From assembly GCA_020726505.1 (NCBI GenBank), contig JAHLEZ010000003.1:3410001-3474000 (forward strand): a DNA stretch of 64,000 nt. Direction: 5' to 3'. The notes beneath the pieces were generated by a model. It did not search any database. It was not told the DNA's origin and saw nothing but the letters and a program-made list of their open reading frames with translations. Origin of the DNA: Leptodontidium sp. MPI-SDFR-AT-0119 (taxonomy: Eukaryota; Ascomycota; Leotiomycetes; Helotiales; Leptodontidiaceae). Both the position numbers and the translations under genes were made by a program. Positions 34,472 through 46,997 of this stretch are shown one piece after another (position 1 is the first letter of the stretch; each line of letters opens with the position of its first letter).

Positions 34472-36668
34472 ATGGCTTCCCTACCTTTCCGGGACATCAA
34501 CGTCCACGCCTCTGCGTCGCATTACGCCTTCACTTCACCTTCCACCCCTTCTGCACCAACACTGGTCGTGGACCGTCCTACTGGTGATCTGCGTTTGAAT
34601 GATGGGGCTTTGTTGGGAGGAAAGAGAGTGTCGAGCATTGCTGGTATTTTGGGGATGATCAAGTTGCGACTGGGTGCGTTTCTCCAAGGCTGAACAGAAT
34701 GCAATATCGCTGACAACTGCTAGATAAGTACATTATTGTCATTACAAAAGCACAACCTATGGGAAGGTTGAAGGGACACATGGTGTACAAAGTCATTTCA
34801 ACCGAATTCCTCCCTCTTCGTGAACGACCTCTCCACGACCCAGAAGAAGACAACTACCTCTCCCTGCTCAAGACGTTCATTAAGTCTGGACCTATGTACT
34901 TTTCGTACTCCTTCGACCTTACAAATACCTTCCAGCGACAGTCGCAGATTGATCACTCTTCTCCTCTCTGGAAGAGAGCCGATGACCGTTTCTTCTGGAA
35001 CAAGTTCATTCAATCCGATCTGATTGACTTCAGATCCTCAGGAACCCGAAATCACCAAGGCCAGCAACCAGCGGTTGATCCATATATTCTACCTGTCATG
35101 TTTGGGATGCTCGAAATAGCTTCGACGCGCATAAAGTCCACTCAATTGACCATGGTTTTGATTACTCGGCGATCACGTCATCGTGCAGGCACAAGATACT
35201 TCTCAAGAGGAATTGATGAGCAAGGACATGTGTCGAACTTCAACGAGACGGAACAGGTCATTATTTTGAATGACAGCACGAGCGGGCTGGGAGGTTTTGC
35301 TGGTGGAAATGGAATGCAGAATGGCAAGGTTGGAGGTTCAGGCGGGAAGGAAGTGCAGATTATGTCCTATGTTCAGACCAGAGGAAGTGTTCCAGTGTAC
35401 TGGGCCGAGGTCAATACTCTGCATTATACCCCCAAGCTTCAAATTCGAGGTGTTGAGACTGCAGTCAAGTCTGCCAGGCTTCATTTCGAAGAGCAGATCA
35501 GACTGTACGGCGACAACTTCCTAGTCAATTTGGTCAACCAGAAAGGAAGAGAACAGAGGGTAAAGGAAGCTTACGAGCAGATGGTCAAATTGTTGGTTTC
35601 TGCACCAGCGGAACGAACCCAGCAAGACGAAGTGTCCGATGAGAAGTTCCATGTTGTTGAGTCTTCCGGTCGGCGATCAGAGATGGATCGATTACACTAT
35701 GTGTACTTCGATTTCCACAATGAGACCAAGGGCCTTCAATGGCACCGAGCACAGCTTCTCCTGGACCGTCTTCACGACTCGCTTGAGAAGCAACAATATT
35801 TCCGAGGTGTTGACATGCCAGCTGATCTAGAAGGTCGTCTCGAAGTCCGAAACCACCAAACAAGTGTCGTTCGCACCAACTGCATGGACTGCCTTGACCG
35901 AACCAATGTCGTCCAGAGTATGCTTGCACGTTTCACCCTGAATAGACAACTTACCGATCTCGGCGTTCTCTCTCGCGGCGAGACCTTCACATCCGATCCC
36001 GAATTCGAGATCCTCTTCCGCAAGCTTTGGGCAGACAACGCAGATGTAGTATCAAAATCCTATTCTGGAACCGGAGCTCTTAAGACGGACTTCACCCGAA
36101 CCGGCCAACGAACCAAGGCCGGTGCTCTCCAAGATCTCCAAAACTCCATCACAAGATATGCTAAGAACAACTTCGCAGACGGTCCAAAGCAAGATGCATT
36201 CGACCTGTTCCTTGGCAACTACCTCCCAGACTCAGCAACGAACCCGGTCTTTATTGATAGACGCCCGTTGCTGATCCAATCCATCCCTTACATTTTGGCC
36301 TTCGCCCTTTTCTTTGTCTTTGTTGGAATCTTCACTCGCCGTCTTCCAGATGCTGCCGTTCTACCTGTTCGGATCTTCATAATCTTCTGGTTCATTGTCG
36401 CTGGATGGAGCTTGAACTTTATCTACAGCAATGGAATGCTCTATGTAAGTTCTCCTACACGATTCAGCTGTTGATACATTCTAACTGATATTCACAGGTC
36501 AACTGGCCCAAGCTCAACCCCAGACCCTGGGCAACAGAAGGCTACAACGATGCCATCAACGCCGTGCGCAAAGACAAAGTCATTGGTGGACTCGTCGCTA
36601 GACATGAGCGAGGCCTCAGCACAGCACGCTACACTAATGCCGAGGAGGGGAAGAAGAGGATTGAATAA
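34472..36668 (+). CDS. SAC1: Phosphoinositide phosphatase Sac1
   Basis: ER/Golgi membrane phosphatase removing the phosphate of PtdIns4P (also PI3P and PI(3,5)P2) and linked to sphingolipid and secretory homeostasis. Three exons: 34472-34673, 34724-36444 and 36498-36668; introns 50 and 53 nt; 697 aa, normal for filamentous fungi. The Sac N-domain precedes the catalytic CX5R loop RTNCMDCLDRTN (Cys454). Two hydrophobic segments near the C-terminus (ILAFALFFVFVGIFTRRL and VRIFIIFWFIVAGWSLNFIY) anchor it. The last exon gives a cytosolic tail with a Lys/Arg-rich ending (EEGKKRIE). Confidence 0.95.
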
Positions 36669-37243
36669 GCCACTCATTCACGTTCTTTGATTTGTTCTCT
36701 TTTCTACTTTCAACGCGCATATTTTTCAGCGGTACAGCACAGCCGTCATGACATGGAAGCGGCTATTAGATTGACGGACGAAGCTTGACTGAGACTGAAA
36801 GCATGCAGACAGATTATATAGACTTTAGTGTTCGTTCGTTCGTTCGCGATCGTCCATTTTATGACAGATACCGCGTCGTGTGTACGATAGACACTTTCAA
36901 ACTTTCTTTCCAAACTCTGTTCATACATCCGTCTCTCCATTCATGTGCATGGATATTTCATCTCCCTCCTCCTATTGTCTTTACCTATACAACTCAACCC
37001 CCCCCCCCCCTTTAACCCTCATTTCTAGCTACAGTTCTATGGAAGCAAGTGATTTAGCTTTTCCTCATTCCAGCTACCTCAACGCCGAAGAAGAAGAAGT
37101 AAAAGACTCCACTTCTCCCATCTACTCAGTCCAGTCTATCTATGCATGCACCTTCTCCACTTTTCTGTCGAAGGACAGACGTCCACTCCATTCACCCCTA
37201 ATTCCGATTTCCAATGTAGAACTTTCAACTTCCAACGTTCAAC
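36669..37243. other. Convergent intergenic region with simple repeats
   Basis: 3' flanks of SAC1 (+) and the MFS gene (-). It holds (GTTC)n at about 36829-36845 and a C13-type homopolymer run near 36997-37010. No gene. Confidence 0.45.
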
Positions 37244-39810
37244 TCAACGTAAGCTGCGTTCCCTAATCGAGCAAGCTAGTGCGAAAGCTGCTATCGAGCA
37301 AGCGAGGGAGAGTACTAAGGGGGGTAGGTATTCTGTCAGTTCAATTTTCTAGGGCTTTTAATTTCGTCTCTTTCAATTCCTACACATATAGATGTTCTAC
37401 CTCAAAAACATATACTTATATGGAGGTATAACATATTTCATATCTAAGAGGTATGAACAGGAGTGGGGGGGGGGGATACGTACCATGAGCATTCTCGATA
37501 CTTTTCACATAACTCTCTATCACGACCTTCTTTATCGGAAGAGGGAGAGTAGCGATTGAGGAGACATTCGAGATGACTTCTTCGATGATCTATTATCATA
37601 CGGTGAGTATATCAATCAGCAAATAATCCAGATCTACGAGAGTCACGAGAGAATCGAAGAAAAAGGGGAAAACTCACCTCCCTTGACCCAGGAACTCCCT
37701 CAAGCACCTTCGCAAGCAAACTCCTCACCGTCCCAACCTGCACCGCACTCGCCCCCGCCACACCAAGCACCATACCCAACCCACTACACAAATACAACCC
37801 CGCCGTCGCAGTCGCCATCTCCACCCTCTTCACGCTAGCACCCAGTCCAATAAACGTCGCCGAGAACGCAATGCCCGTCCCAAACCCCCCAGGGACGATC
37901 TCTAGACTTTCTAACCAGGTGATTTCCCGGTTGGGTGTCCAGTGCAGGATGAGAAGGATGTAGGAGAGTGAAGAGGAGAGTGCGGCGAGGAGGGAGAGGG
38001 CCTTGTAGTGCCCTGTCCGGGAGATGTAGAACCCCGAGAGGAGACCGCCGGCTGTGTTGCCGAGGACGGCGGGGAAGAGGTGTGAGCCTGCGACGGTGTT
38101 GCTGCTGTTTTGAGTGGCGCGGAAGAAGAGGGGGATGGTGTACATCATCTGTCGTGTGTGTGTGAGTTTCGAATGGTAATTTAGCATATGTGAAGATTTT
38201 TTTGAGGGCGTTCGAGAATCCTCGTTTGGGGAATTCTCGCTTCCTGGGGTTTGAGACTCGAGATCGAAAACTCACGAACGAGTGTCATAATTGAAGAGGA
38301 AAAGGGGGGAGGTTTCAGAAACAGGAATAGGAATGGATACGTACACCCAGTTGCGCAGCAGCTTGCAAAGTAATAATCCCATACGCGGTCGCCACATCCC
38401 TCTTCACAATCAAAGTCGGTGGGAACACTGGTTCGATTGCACCATAAACCTCCCACGCCACAAACGCGCCTCCCAGAACGACAGAACCTGCTCCTAAGCC
38501 AATGACGATGGGATGGCTCCAGGGGAGGTTCTGTCCGCCTAGACTTAATGCGCCGAGGAGGGAGACGATGGTTAGTGCGAGGAGGAGGGCGCCGATGAAA
38601 TCTACGCGGTGGAGTTTGGAGGGAGAGCGTGAGGTTTTGCCATTTTGATGGGGAGGGGGAGAGATGGGAGGGGAAGTGTGAGATGGTAATCGGAGGGCAA
38701 CGAGGATGATGGCGAGGCCTATGATGGGACCTTGGCCGATGAATGACCATCGCCATCCGACTGTGTCTGCGAGGTATCCCCCGAGGGGTCCACCTATACT
38801 GCGGCCGATGGTGGCTACTACGTTAACGTAGCTGCGCCAGGATGCGACTTGGATTAGAGGGACGAGATCTACATTGTGGTGTTAGATTGTGGGAGTGGGT
38901 GGGTGGGGAGGGGGAAGGATTACATACCGGTGATTAAGATCGAGACGATGACTGTCATGCCTGCTGCTCCCAGTCCAGCTACTACTCTCCCAGCAATGAC
39001 TTGCCACATAGCTTGTCCGATTCCACTTGAGAAAACCCGTCAGATAAATTCTACTAATTCCCCTCACATCTCTGCAACCTTCCTATACAGAGCGAACCCG
39101 AATCTTGTCTTGGAAGTCGAAAAGAAGAGGGGGGGAGCAAGACATACCAACCCACACTCCCCACTGCAAACAACACATAACTCGCCAACAGAACCCCCTT
39201 CCTCCCATAGATGTCACTCAGTTTCCCAGTGATGGGCTGGATGGCACAAGTAGCGAGCGAGTAACTGGTCGTCAACCAACTCGCGTCTGCCAGGGCGCCG
39301 AATTCAGAGGAGATGGTTCCGTAGGTTGCCATCACGAGACTGCCGTCTGCATTGGACATGAAGACTCCTGGGGTGTCGTTAGTTGGTGTTTGGCTTAATT
39401 ATACTTGGGTGACATTTCAGTTCCAGTGAAGGAGAGAGAAGAAGGTATGTGGGATAAAAATGAGGGAGGGGTTTACCGATCATGAGCAAGCTGATAATAG
39501 CAAATACGCTCCTCTCCTTCAAGTAAGGTTGTTCACCCAGTACCTCTCCCTCCTCATCCTCATCCTCATTCCTATACCCATCCTCGTCTTCATCCGAAGT
39601 TCTCTTCGAACTCTTATACTCTGGTACATTTCCCTGCCCATGCCGAGAAAGCAACGAAGTTCTCTCCGAGTCCTCCTCCACAGATTCCGAAGAGTCTGAA
39701 TTCGATGATCGCGTGGCTGTCCCACTTCCCCTTGATTCCCAACCCCGAGGCGACTTTCCTTCACCATCCCGTTCTGGATCCAGGTCTTGATCTTGATCTT
39801 GGTTTGCCAT
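37244..39810 (-). CDS. DHA2-type MFS transporter (vacuolar basic amino acid permease-like)
   Basis: Drug:H+ antiporter-2 family with predicted 14 helices; relatives include Vba/Fnx vacuolar basic amino acid transporters and efflux pumps. Seven exons: 39810-39477, 39367-39148, 39025-38928, 38868-38345, 38148-37678, 37589-37484 and 37314-37244; introns 59-196 nt; 607 aa in frame. The acidic Ser-rich N-terminus (about 1-95, with an ERTSLLSR dileucine-like motif as seen in vacuolar targeting) precedes the first helix. MFS motifs: SWLTTSYSLATCAIQPITGK, LSDIYGRKG and GIGQAMWQVIAGRVVAGLGA. The last short exon encodes a final helix and IRERSLR. It is divergent from the arylsulfatase gene. The longest intron (38344-38149) was checked only by frame. 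Confidence 0.87.
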
Positions 39811-40791
39811 GCTCGCTCGCTCACTCGACAGAAAGACGAGATACCTAATCCAAGTATCCTCCAGAAACTCAATCCAAGAGGCGTCCCGAGGATCCGGAAT
39901 GAATCAAAACTAAAAACAACAGCAGATGTTTACAAGAAGAACAAAACCAATTCCTCCTCCTTGACCCGGACCTTTAATAGAGTGGATCTGGCCTGAACGC
40001 ACTGCAGCAGAGTAGATTAGACCGGTTCAGAACACACGCCCGTTCCGAGACGAGAGACTCCGCCAAACAAAAAGCCGTCTCGCCTCTCAAGACTAAAAAG
40101 CTTGTGTTTGTACCTATCTGTGTCCCTGTCTTATTTATCCTCGTACTAGTCTGTGTACCTGTCGGTAACGGGTAATGGCCACTTTCTTTTCTCTTCACAT
40201 GTTGCTGCGTTGCTTATGTATTTATATAATATAATGTAATGAAAAAAGAGCTTGTGTGAATTTATCATAGGCGGACGGGCAATTGTTTGGTTGTTGAAAG
40301 ATGCCTGTCGGTGAGGTGAGGAATTCGGAATCGGTGGTTCAAATGGCGGAAAGCTGATGGGTCAGCACGCAATTGCCGGCGGGGCTCTGTCCCTGACTGA
40401 TGGGAGCGGAGGGGTTTATCGCAATCCCCATACCATGGACCAGCGAATCAATTTGAAGGTTTGTATATCTGAACGGGCCAGAGATGGGAGCCACAACCGA
40501 CGATGATGCAGCTTGAAAAATGTTTGGGAAGCTCTTCCTTGTCCTGCCCACCTTTGCTGGACTGGGCGGGCTGGAGTTTGTTTGAGCTTGGGCGGGCTGG
40601 GCTAGGCCAAGACGACAGGGAGTGCAGATGGAGCTCAAACTCAAGCTCAAGGAAGCTTAAGCTTCACGATGCGATAACCTCTCATTTCTTTATCCATATC
40701 TATCCAATTCAACTTCGGACATTTCACTCAAGACCCCTTTATATTATAGGCCGAGCTCTCAGTCTATTCAGACCCAACCGGGCTAAGAAAG
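39811..40791. promoter_or_regulatory. Divergent promoter, MFS transporter / arylsulfatase
   Basis: 981 bp between the two start codons. It contains AAGCTTAAGCTT near 40654-40665. I searched by eye for the fungal sulfur-regulator consensus ATGRYRYCAT and saw no clear match. Confidence 0.45.
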
Positions 40792-42965
40792 ATGAAGATA
40801 TACCTCAGTCTCGGTCTCACCCTCAGTCTCGCAACAGCGGGGCTTCACGCAGTAGAACAGCCACAGCCACAACCACAACCACAACAACAATCACCACTCA
40901 ATCTCAACCCACCAAACCCAAAATCGAAAGACAACAGATCAAACATCGTAGTCATCTTAACCGACGACCAAGATGTGCATCTCCACTCTCTAGACTACAT
41001 GCCCTTGTTGAAGAAACACATCTCGGATAAAGGGACGTCTTATAAACGGCATTACTGCACGACGGCTATCTGCTGTCCGTCGAGAGTCACCTTGTGGACT
41101 GGGAAGAATGCTCATAACACCAATGTGACGGATGTTTTCCCACCTTATGGTATAATCTTTCTCTCTCTTTTTCTTCTTCCCTTCTTCCCTTCTTCCCAAT
41201 TGTTCTGTTCGTGATAGTTCTGAATAAAAGCTAACCGATCATCAGGTGGATATCCCAAATTCGTGGCTCAAGGATTCAACGAGAACTGGCTTCCAGGTCA
41301 GTTTTGCCACCCAATTTCCTTTTTGTTTATATCAAGATTCAGGAGCCGGACACCTCGAATTCTTGTCTTTGTCTTAGGCTCAAAATCCCAAGTCTCATCC
41401 ACATCCCGATTCGGACATCTCAAGAAGACGCCACTAACATACCATCCATACAGTCTGGCTCCAAAAAGCCGGGTACAGTACATTCTACACAGGCAAGCTC
41501 TTCAACGCTCACACAGTCTCCAACTACAACAATCCCTTCCCCTCAGGTTGGACATCGTCCGACTTCCTCCTCGACCCACACACCTACCAATACCTGAATG
41601 CGACCTTCCAGCGCAACACCGACGCCCCCGTCAGCCACGAAGGAGAATACAGCACCGATGTCCTCGCCCAAAAGGCCTACGGCCTACTCTCGGAAGGCAT
41701 CCACTCCAAAAAACCATTCTTCCTAACAGTCGCACCCATAGCACCCCACTCAGACGTAAAACCCTTCCCGACAATCCCAGGGAAAGATCACGAAGTACAC
41801 ATGACAGCCCCGATCCCTGCAGCTCGACACGCACATCTCTTCCCCTCAGCCCGCGTCCCACGCACAGCGAATTTCAACCCCGATACTCCCAGCGGCGCAT
41901 CGTGGATCAAGAACCTCGCGAAACTCACACCAGAGGTAATAGCCTACAACGACGCCTTCTACCGGGCACGTCTGCAAGCACTCCAAGCAGTCGACGAGCT
42001 CGTTGAGGGAATCGTCCAGAGATTGGATGAGTATGGCGTGTTGGAGAATACGTACGTGATCTACTCAGCAGACAATGGATATCACATCTCGCAACACCGT
42101 TTGAACCCCGGTAAGGAATGCGGGTTCGAAGAGGATATCAACGTCCCTCTCATCATCCGGGGTCCTGGCATTTCAGCCGGGAAAGAGGAAGTCGATCTCG
42201 TGACTGCACATACCGATATCGCTCCTACGATCCTCAAACTTGCCGGGGCGGAGACGGGATGGGAGGGCTTGGATGGGAGTCCGATCCCGTTGGGCGATGA
42301 GGAGATTGAAGATGTGAGGGAGACGAGACAGGAGCATGTCAATGTGGAGTTTTGGGGGAGGAGTATACCAGAGGGCATTTATAAGTTCTCGCTGGATGAT
42401 GGGAAGGTTGTTGCGTATGGGTTGAATAATACGTATAAAGCGTTGAGGGTGATTGGGAGGGGTTATAATTTGTATTATGCGGTTTGGTGTACGAATGAGC
42501 ATGAGTTGTATGATCTAACTGTAAGTTCTTGATATCCTCCTTTTTCCCTCACAGTCCTTTTTCGGCGAAATATCTAGTCCATGCTAATAAACACAACAGA
42601 CCGATCCAAACCAACTCCACAACCTCTACCCCTCTCCCTCCCCCTCCCTTAAACCCTCACCCTCACCATCACCACCACTCAACCTCCCTCTCACAGCCCT
42701 CATCCCCCGTCTCGACGCTCTCCTCATGGTAACCAAATCCTGCAAAGGCCAAACCTGCATCGACCCGTGGTCCGTCATTCATCCAGCAGGCGACGTCAAG
42801 ACATTAGGCCATGCGCTAGCGAGGAAATTCGATGCGTTTTATGAGAGTGTGAGGAAGAGGGTGGGGTTTACGAAATGTGAGTTGGGGTATATAGTTGAGA
42901 GTGAGGGGGCGCAGGAGGCGGTTGTCTATAGGGAGGGAGGGGAGTATGGGGGTGGGGAGTTGTAG
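40792..42965 (+). CDS. Secreted arylsulfatase
   Basis: Hydrolyses sulfate esters outside the cell to free sulfate. Four exons: 40792-41149, 41246-41296, 41454-42520 and 42600-42965; introns 96, 157 and 79 nt; 613 aa. Residues 1-20 are a signal peptide (YLSLGLTLSLATAGLHA), followed by a PQ-repeat linker. Sulfatase signatures: metal-binding ILTDDQD (Asp58-Asp59); the formylglycine motif C-C-P-S-R at Cys94-Arg98 (CxPSR, with Cys94 to be oxidised); GYSTFYTGKLFN; and a late SADNGYH metal site with RHxLNPGK-like HRLNPGKECGFEED. N-glycosylation sequons are frequent. In fungi this class is typically derepressed by sulfur starvation. Neighbours: divergent MFS transporter, downstream TauD dioxygenase. 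Confidence 0.93.
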
Positions 42966-43912
42966 AGAAGAGATGAGAGTGGATGGTAGGGATGGTATGG
43001 TACGGGACATAGAAGGGGAGCAAAGCCGAACCCTGAATGAGAAACCCACATTTGGAATCTCAAGATCTACGGAGTTAAAGAGCAAAAATTCTTCCTTCTG
43101 TATTTACCAAAACCCAGACGATCGAATAAAATGAAGCGAGGCCGAAATATCCTCAACTCTTCATCATGATTGAGCCTTGGCGGACGCAACTAGTCTTACT
43201 GAGTCTACCCGCTTACTCCTGCCAGGTGATAAGAATAAGAATAGGCAAGAATACACCTAACAAAACATGAATATTGCGTGCTACATGCTTTGTTTCCGTC
43301 CGCTTCCTCCTCTCTAGATTGCGTGGTTTTTGAAAAGGGTCGGATAGCTGATGGCTGCATCGCGTAATGTGGGGGTGGTATTGCTCATTGCATCTCCATC
43401 CATCCATCCATATCTACGCTCGCTTACAGGCAAGTAAGTAGTAAGTTCTGTAGTAGGGTGATATAGTACGTTTACAACCCCTCATCTTGTAGCTACCTTA
43501 CCTCCGTCCGCATTTCCAATACAATCTCCAGCACGAAACGCGATTGATTGGAAAAGTAGCTCGTCATAGAATGGCGGGATGTCCTCATCCCCATCCTGCT
43601 CTATCGGTATCTTCAAGGCCCGTGGTCTGTCGAGCTGATCCAATGCTGCTGATACCACTACATCAAAGTCAAAAGAAAGTATATAAACAGACACCTCTCC
43701 ACCTCAACCCAGAAAACCCTCGAAATGATATCTAGTTCTCTTTCCTCGAAGACTATACATCAAATCATCCATCCATATTACGCAACTCCTCTTAGTGGGA
43801 AAATAACACCACTTGAACCCCAAGCTCAATCTGAAACTCAATCGTGGATACTTCTCACACATTCTCATTCTCAATTGCATTCTCAACCAGCAGCAACAAC
43901 AAACCACCCAGC
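42966..43912. promoter_or_regulatory. Upstream region of the TauD-type gene
   Basis: 947 bp between the arylsulfatase stop and the dioxygenase start. CCATCCATCCAT repeats occur near 43397-43410. The frame at 43725-44009 is an overlapping shadow of the first exon. No separate gene. Confidence 0.45.
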
Positions 43913-45241
43913 ATGGCACCCTCCGCAACCGAAGTCGAGGTCGAAGTCCAACACCAGTCAAACCATCCCGGAAAAGCAACTCCAGCTGAGCAGCCAAAAC
44001 CATGGCTGAAGAGTACAGGAGTGCTGGATCAATACGAGCATTTCGAAGTCACGCCCGTCATTGGGAGAGAATATCCCACAGCTAATGTAGTCGAGTGGCT
44101 ACAAGCCCCGAACTCAGATGAGTTGCTCAAAGAATTGGCACTTACGAGTACGTGTCTCCCTCCTCACTTCATCATCACCCCTCTTGCCCAAAGGGGACGA
44201 AGGAAATCAAGAATCTAAAAATCGATGCAATCCAACTTTTTTTTATCAACTAAGCTAACGCTTTCAGTCTCTCAACGCGGCGTCGCCTTCTTCCGTTCCC
44301 AAAACAACCTTACAGCAGACCTTCAAAAGGAACTCATCCAGCGCATCGGTCTCGCAGGTGGAAAACCCAGCACTTCAGGCCTTCACATCCACCCGATCCT
44401 CAATTCAGAACGTGAGGGATATAGAGTCACCGACCCCGAAATCTCAACTATCGACAGCGAGCTAAACAAGAAACTGTACAAAGACGCTGGGAACCTGTCC
44501 ATCAAGCCACGTCCACAGGTTAGTACCACAGTACATTGCATTACAGCGTAGATTAGAAGAGCATTGTTTTCCCTTCCAGTCCAGCCATAGCTAATATATT
44601 ACATAACACAGAACGCAGGCGGTTGGCACTCCGACATAGCATTCGAGCCCAAGCCAGCCGACTACTCCAGCCTCCGCCTCGAAGTCCTCCCCCGAACCGG
44701 AGGCGACACACTCTGGGCAAGCGGCTACGAGATCTACGACCGCATCTCCGCACCCTACCAACGCTTCCTCGAGACCCTCACCGCGACATTCCACCAACCC
44801 GGTTTCCTGACCGCCGCCTCCAACGGTAATTTCAAGATCTACGAATCACCCCGCGGCGCGCCCGAGAACGTCGGCAGGGAACTTAAAGCTGTGCATCCTG
44901 TCGTGCGCACGAATCCTGTGACGGGATGGAAGAGCGTGTTCCCTGTTGGGGGACATGTGAGTCATGTTGATGGGGTGGCGGAAGAGGAGAGTAAGGCGTT
45001 ACTGAAGTGGTTTGGGAGGCTGCTGGTTGATAATCATGATTTGCAGGTTAGGTTTAAGTGGAAGGGGGTTAATGATCTGGCCATTTGGGATAATAGGTCG
45101 ACGTTCCATACGGCGACTTATGATATTGAGGGGGAGGGGGAGAGGTATGGTGTTAGGACTGTGAGTGTAGGTGAGAAACCGTTCTTTGATGCGGAGAGTA
45201 AGAGTCGACGAGAGGATTTGGCGGCCGCGAAGGGGGTGTAA
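43913..45241 (+). CDS. TauD/TfdA-type Fe(II)/2-oxoglutarate dioxygenase
   Basis: Family oxidises sulfonates such as taurine, releasing sulfite, or cleaves alkyl sulfates; some members act on other substrates. Three exons: 43913-44147, 44268-44518 and 44612-45241; introns 120 and 93 nt; 371 aa. The start MAPSATEVEVEV was preferred over an in-frame ATG 69 nt upstream. The iron facial triad is visible: His168-x-Asp170 in GGWHSDIAFEP and His328 in NRSTFHTATYD. Arg344 (GVRTV) is placed to bind 2-oxoglutarate. TGLHIHPI-like and VVRTNPVTGWKSVF segments are typical of fungal sulfonate dioxygenases. Its location next to an arylsulfatase, on the same strand, favours a sulfur-release role. Confidence 0.9.
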
Positions 45242-46997
45242 GCGAGGGGGTGGAAGCGAGTGGAGAGGTGTCGGCACTCATTGATGAATGATCTGTGGGC
45301 TTGACGGCCGTGACTCGATAACATGTTTGATGATCTTTATCGAAATGTTTTGTGTGCCAGTTCTGAGACGTCCGAATTTTTAAGTCTTTGCAAATAAACA
45401 CCCATCTTGTCCTTTACGCGGCATTGTTTGCCTCTCACTCGGATTCAGACTTACAGGCGCCTAAAATGCCATTGTTGCTGCGGAGGCAGAAGAAGATCGA
45501 GAAGTTTATATTCCAGAATATCTGGCTGAGAAAATTAACGATGCAGCACTAAATGGAAGAAGGAGAAGGAGGGGAGTTTGAGAGCTTAAACTGAAGCTTG
45601 AGCTAGAGCGAGAGGTTCTAGTGGGCTCCGGAGTCTAGGTTGCTGGGGAATATGACAGTGTTTGTTGTGCTGACGCTGGAGATGGCTGGCTGTGAGGTGA
45701 AAGCTATGCAGCATTGAAGATGGTGAGAGTTACGAGTGACATTCCAAATATGAGTGGTTTGGTTCACTCGCGCATTCGGGCGAAGTGTTGGGTTCTTGGA
45801 GTTGTGTCATAGGGTGAAAGGGTGGACGTTTGAATTTTGAATGTATGCTGTATGCCACCCCTTGCCTACATGCCTACATTAGCAACGCCGAATGCAGGTG
45901 GGTGAGGCACTTGTCCCCAGAAAGCGATGATAAAACGTCCAAATTGTCAAATTCAAGCGGCCAAAATTCATTAATGACATCTAATCTGCAAAAAGGGAAT
46001 TAGAATCAGTTCAGAATGAAACTGTAACGACAAAAAAACTGGAATTGAGGCAAACGAAAGCCCGCGGTAGCCGAAATGTGACGTGTAACTCCTCCAGGAT
46101 ATCGAGGCTCTTGGAATACTTCACTCTTTGCAAGTCGGTTAAAAGTACTCCGTTCTATTTAACTTTTCCATAACTTTACCAAGATGATGACCATGATACC
46201 CTGTCTTGTACAGTACGAGGTAAGATGAAATGCTTATGCTTTCTTCATCGCGGAAGCTGTGCCACAGACATCCCAGTATCAAAGTCCAACAGCGCCGGAA
46301 TTCGATCCGTATTCATTACATGGGTGTCGGGATGGTGTGTTACACACAGCAAGAAAGTCAGTCAGCTCGCCACGATCATCCTTTTGCGCGAGGGAACGAA
46401 CGAACCAGGAGCCAGAAAATCGAAAGGATGCCTAGGAATTTCGTAGCGAATAAATACGAGTAAGCACTCCCTGACACATGTGTTACGAGGGGTGAGATCT
46501 TATCAGCAATGAATCCTTATCCAGTTAGCTCAACCTCGTATCCAATTAGGCCTAGACTCGAACTTTAACTCAACTCGTATGAGGGTCTGCAGATAAGCGA
46601 ATCAGGTGTCCGGATGCAGCCACAAGCGGCACAGTTTAATTCCTAATCATACCCACCCTGGATAGTTCCCTTTCCTGCCTAAGTAAGGTACCTAAATAGG
46701 TAGCTCGAAGCTGGCCGACGGACGCATGCAGCAGGTAGGTAACATCGCATGGGCATTGCCCAACGCCCAAATTCGGTTGGCGGGCACTTGTACTGGATGG
46801 TCTAGCTCCAGAATGCAGTGAGATGCTGAAAAAGGGGGTCCCAGCCCGTTTTAGCCCATGACTCCCTTCTTTCATCCTTTGTCGATTTTTAAACCACTCC
46901 TTCTTCGTTTCTTTCTTTCTTTCTTTGGTTTCGGCCAGGTGTATGTTTATATTTAACTATCACTTCAGATGTTCGCTCGCCCCATGATTCTCTTTCG
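45242..46997. other. 1.75-kb intergenic region
   Basis: No protein-like frame. It contains GGTACCTAAATAGGTAGCT near 46688-46704 and TTTCTTTCTTTCTTTC near 46908-46924, just upstream of the glycosyltransferase. Confidence 0.4.

Noticed and set aside
41263..42006. 247-codon Arg/Pro-rich frame
   Set aside because: Alternative frame of the arylsulfatase exon 41454-42520.
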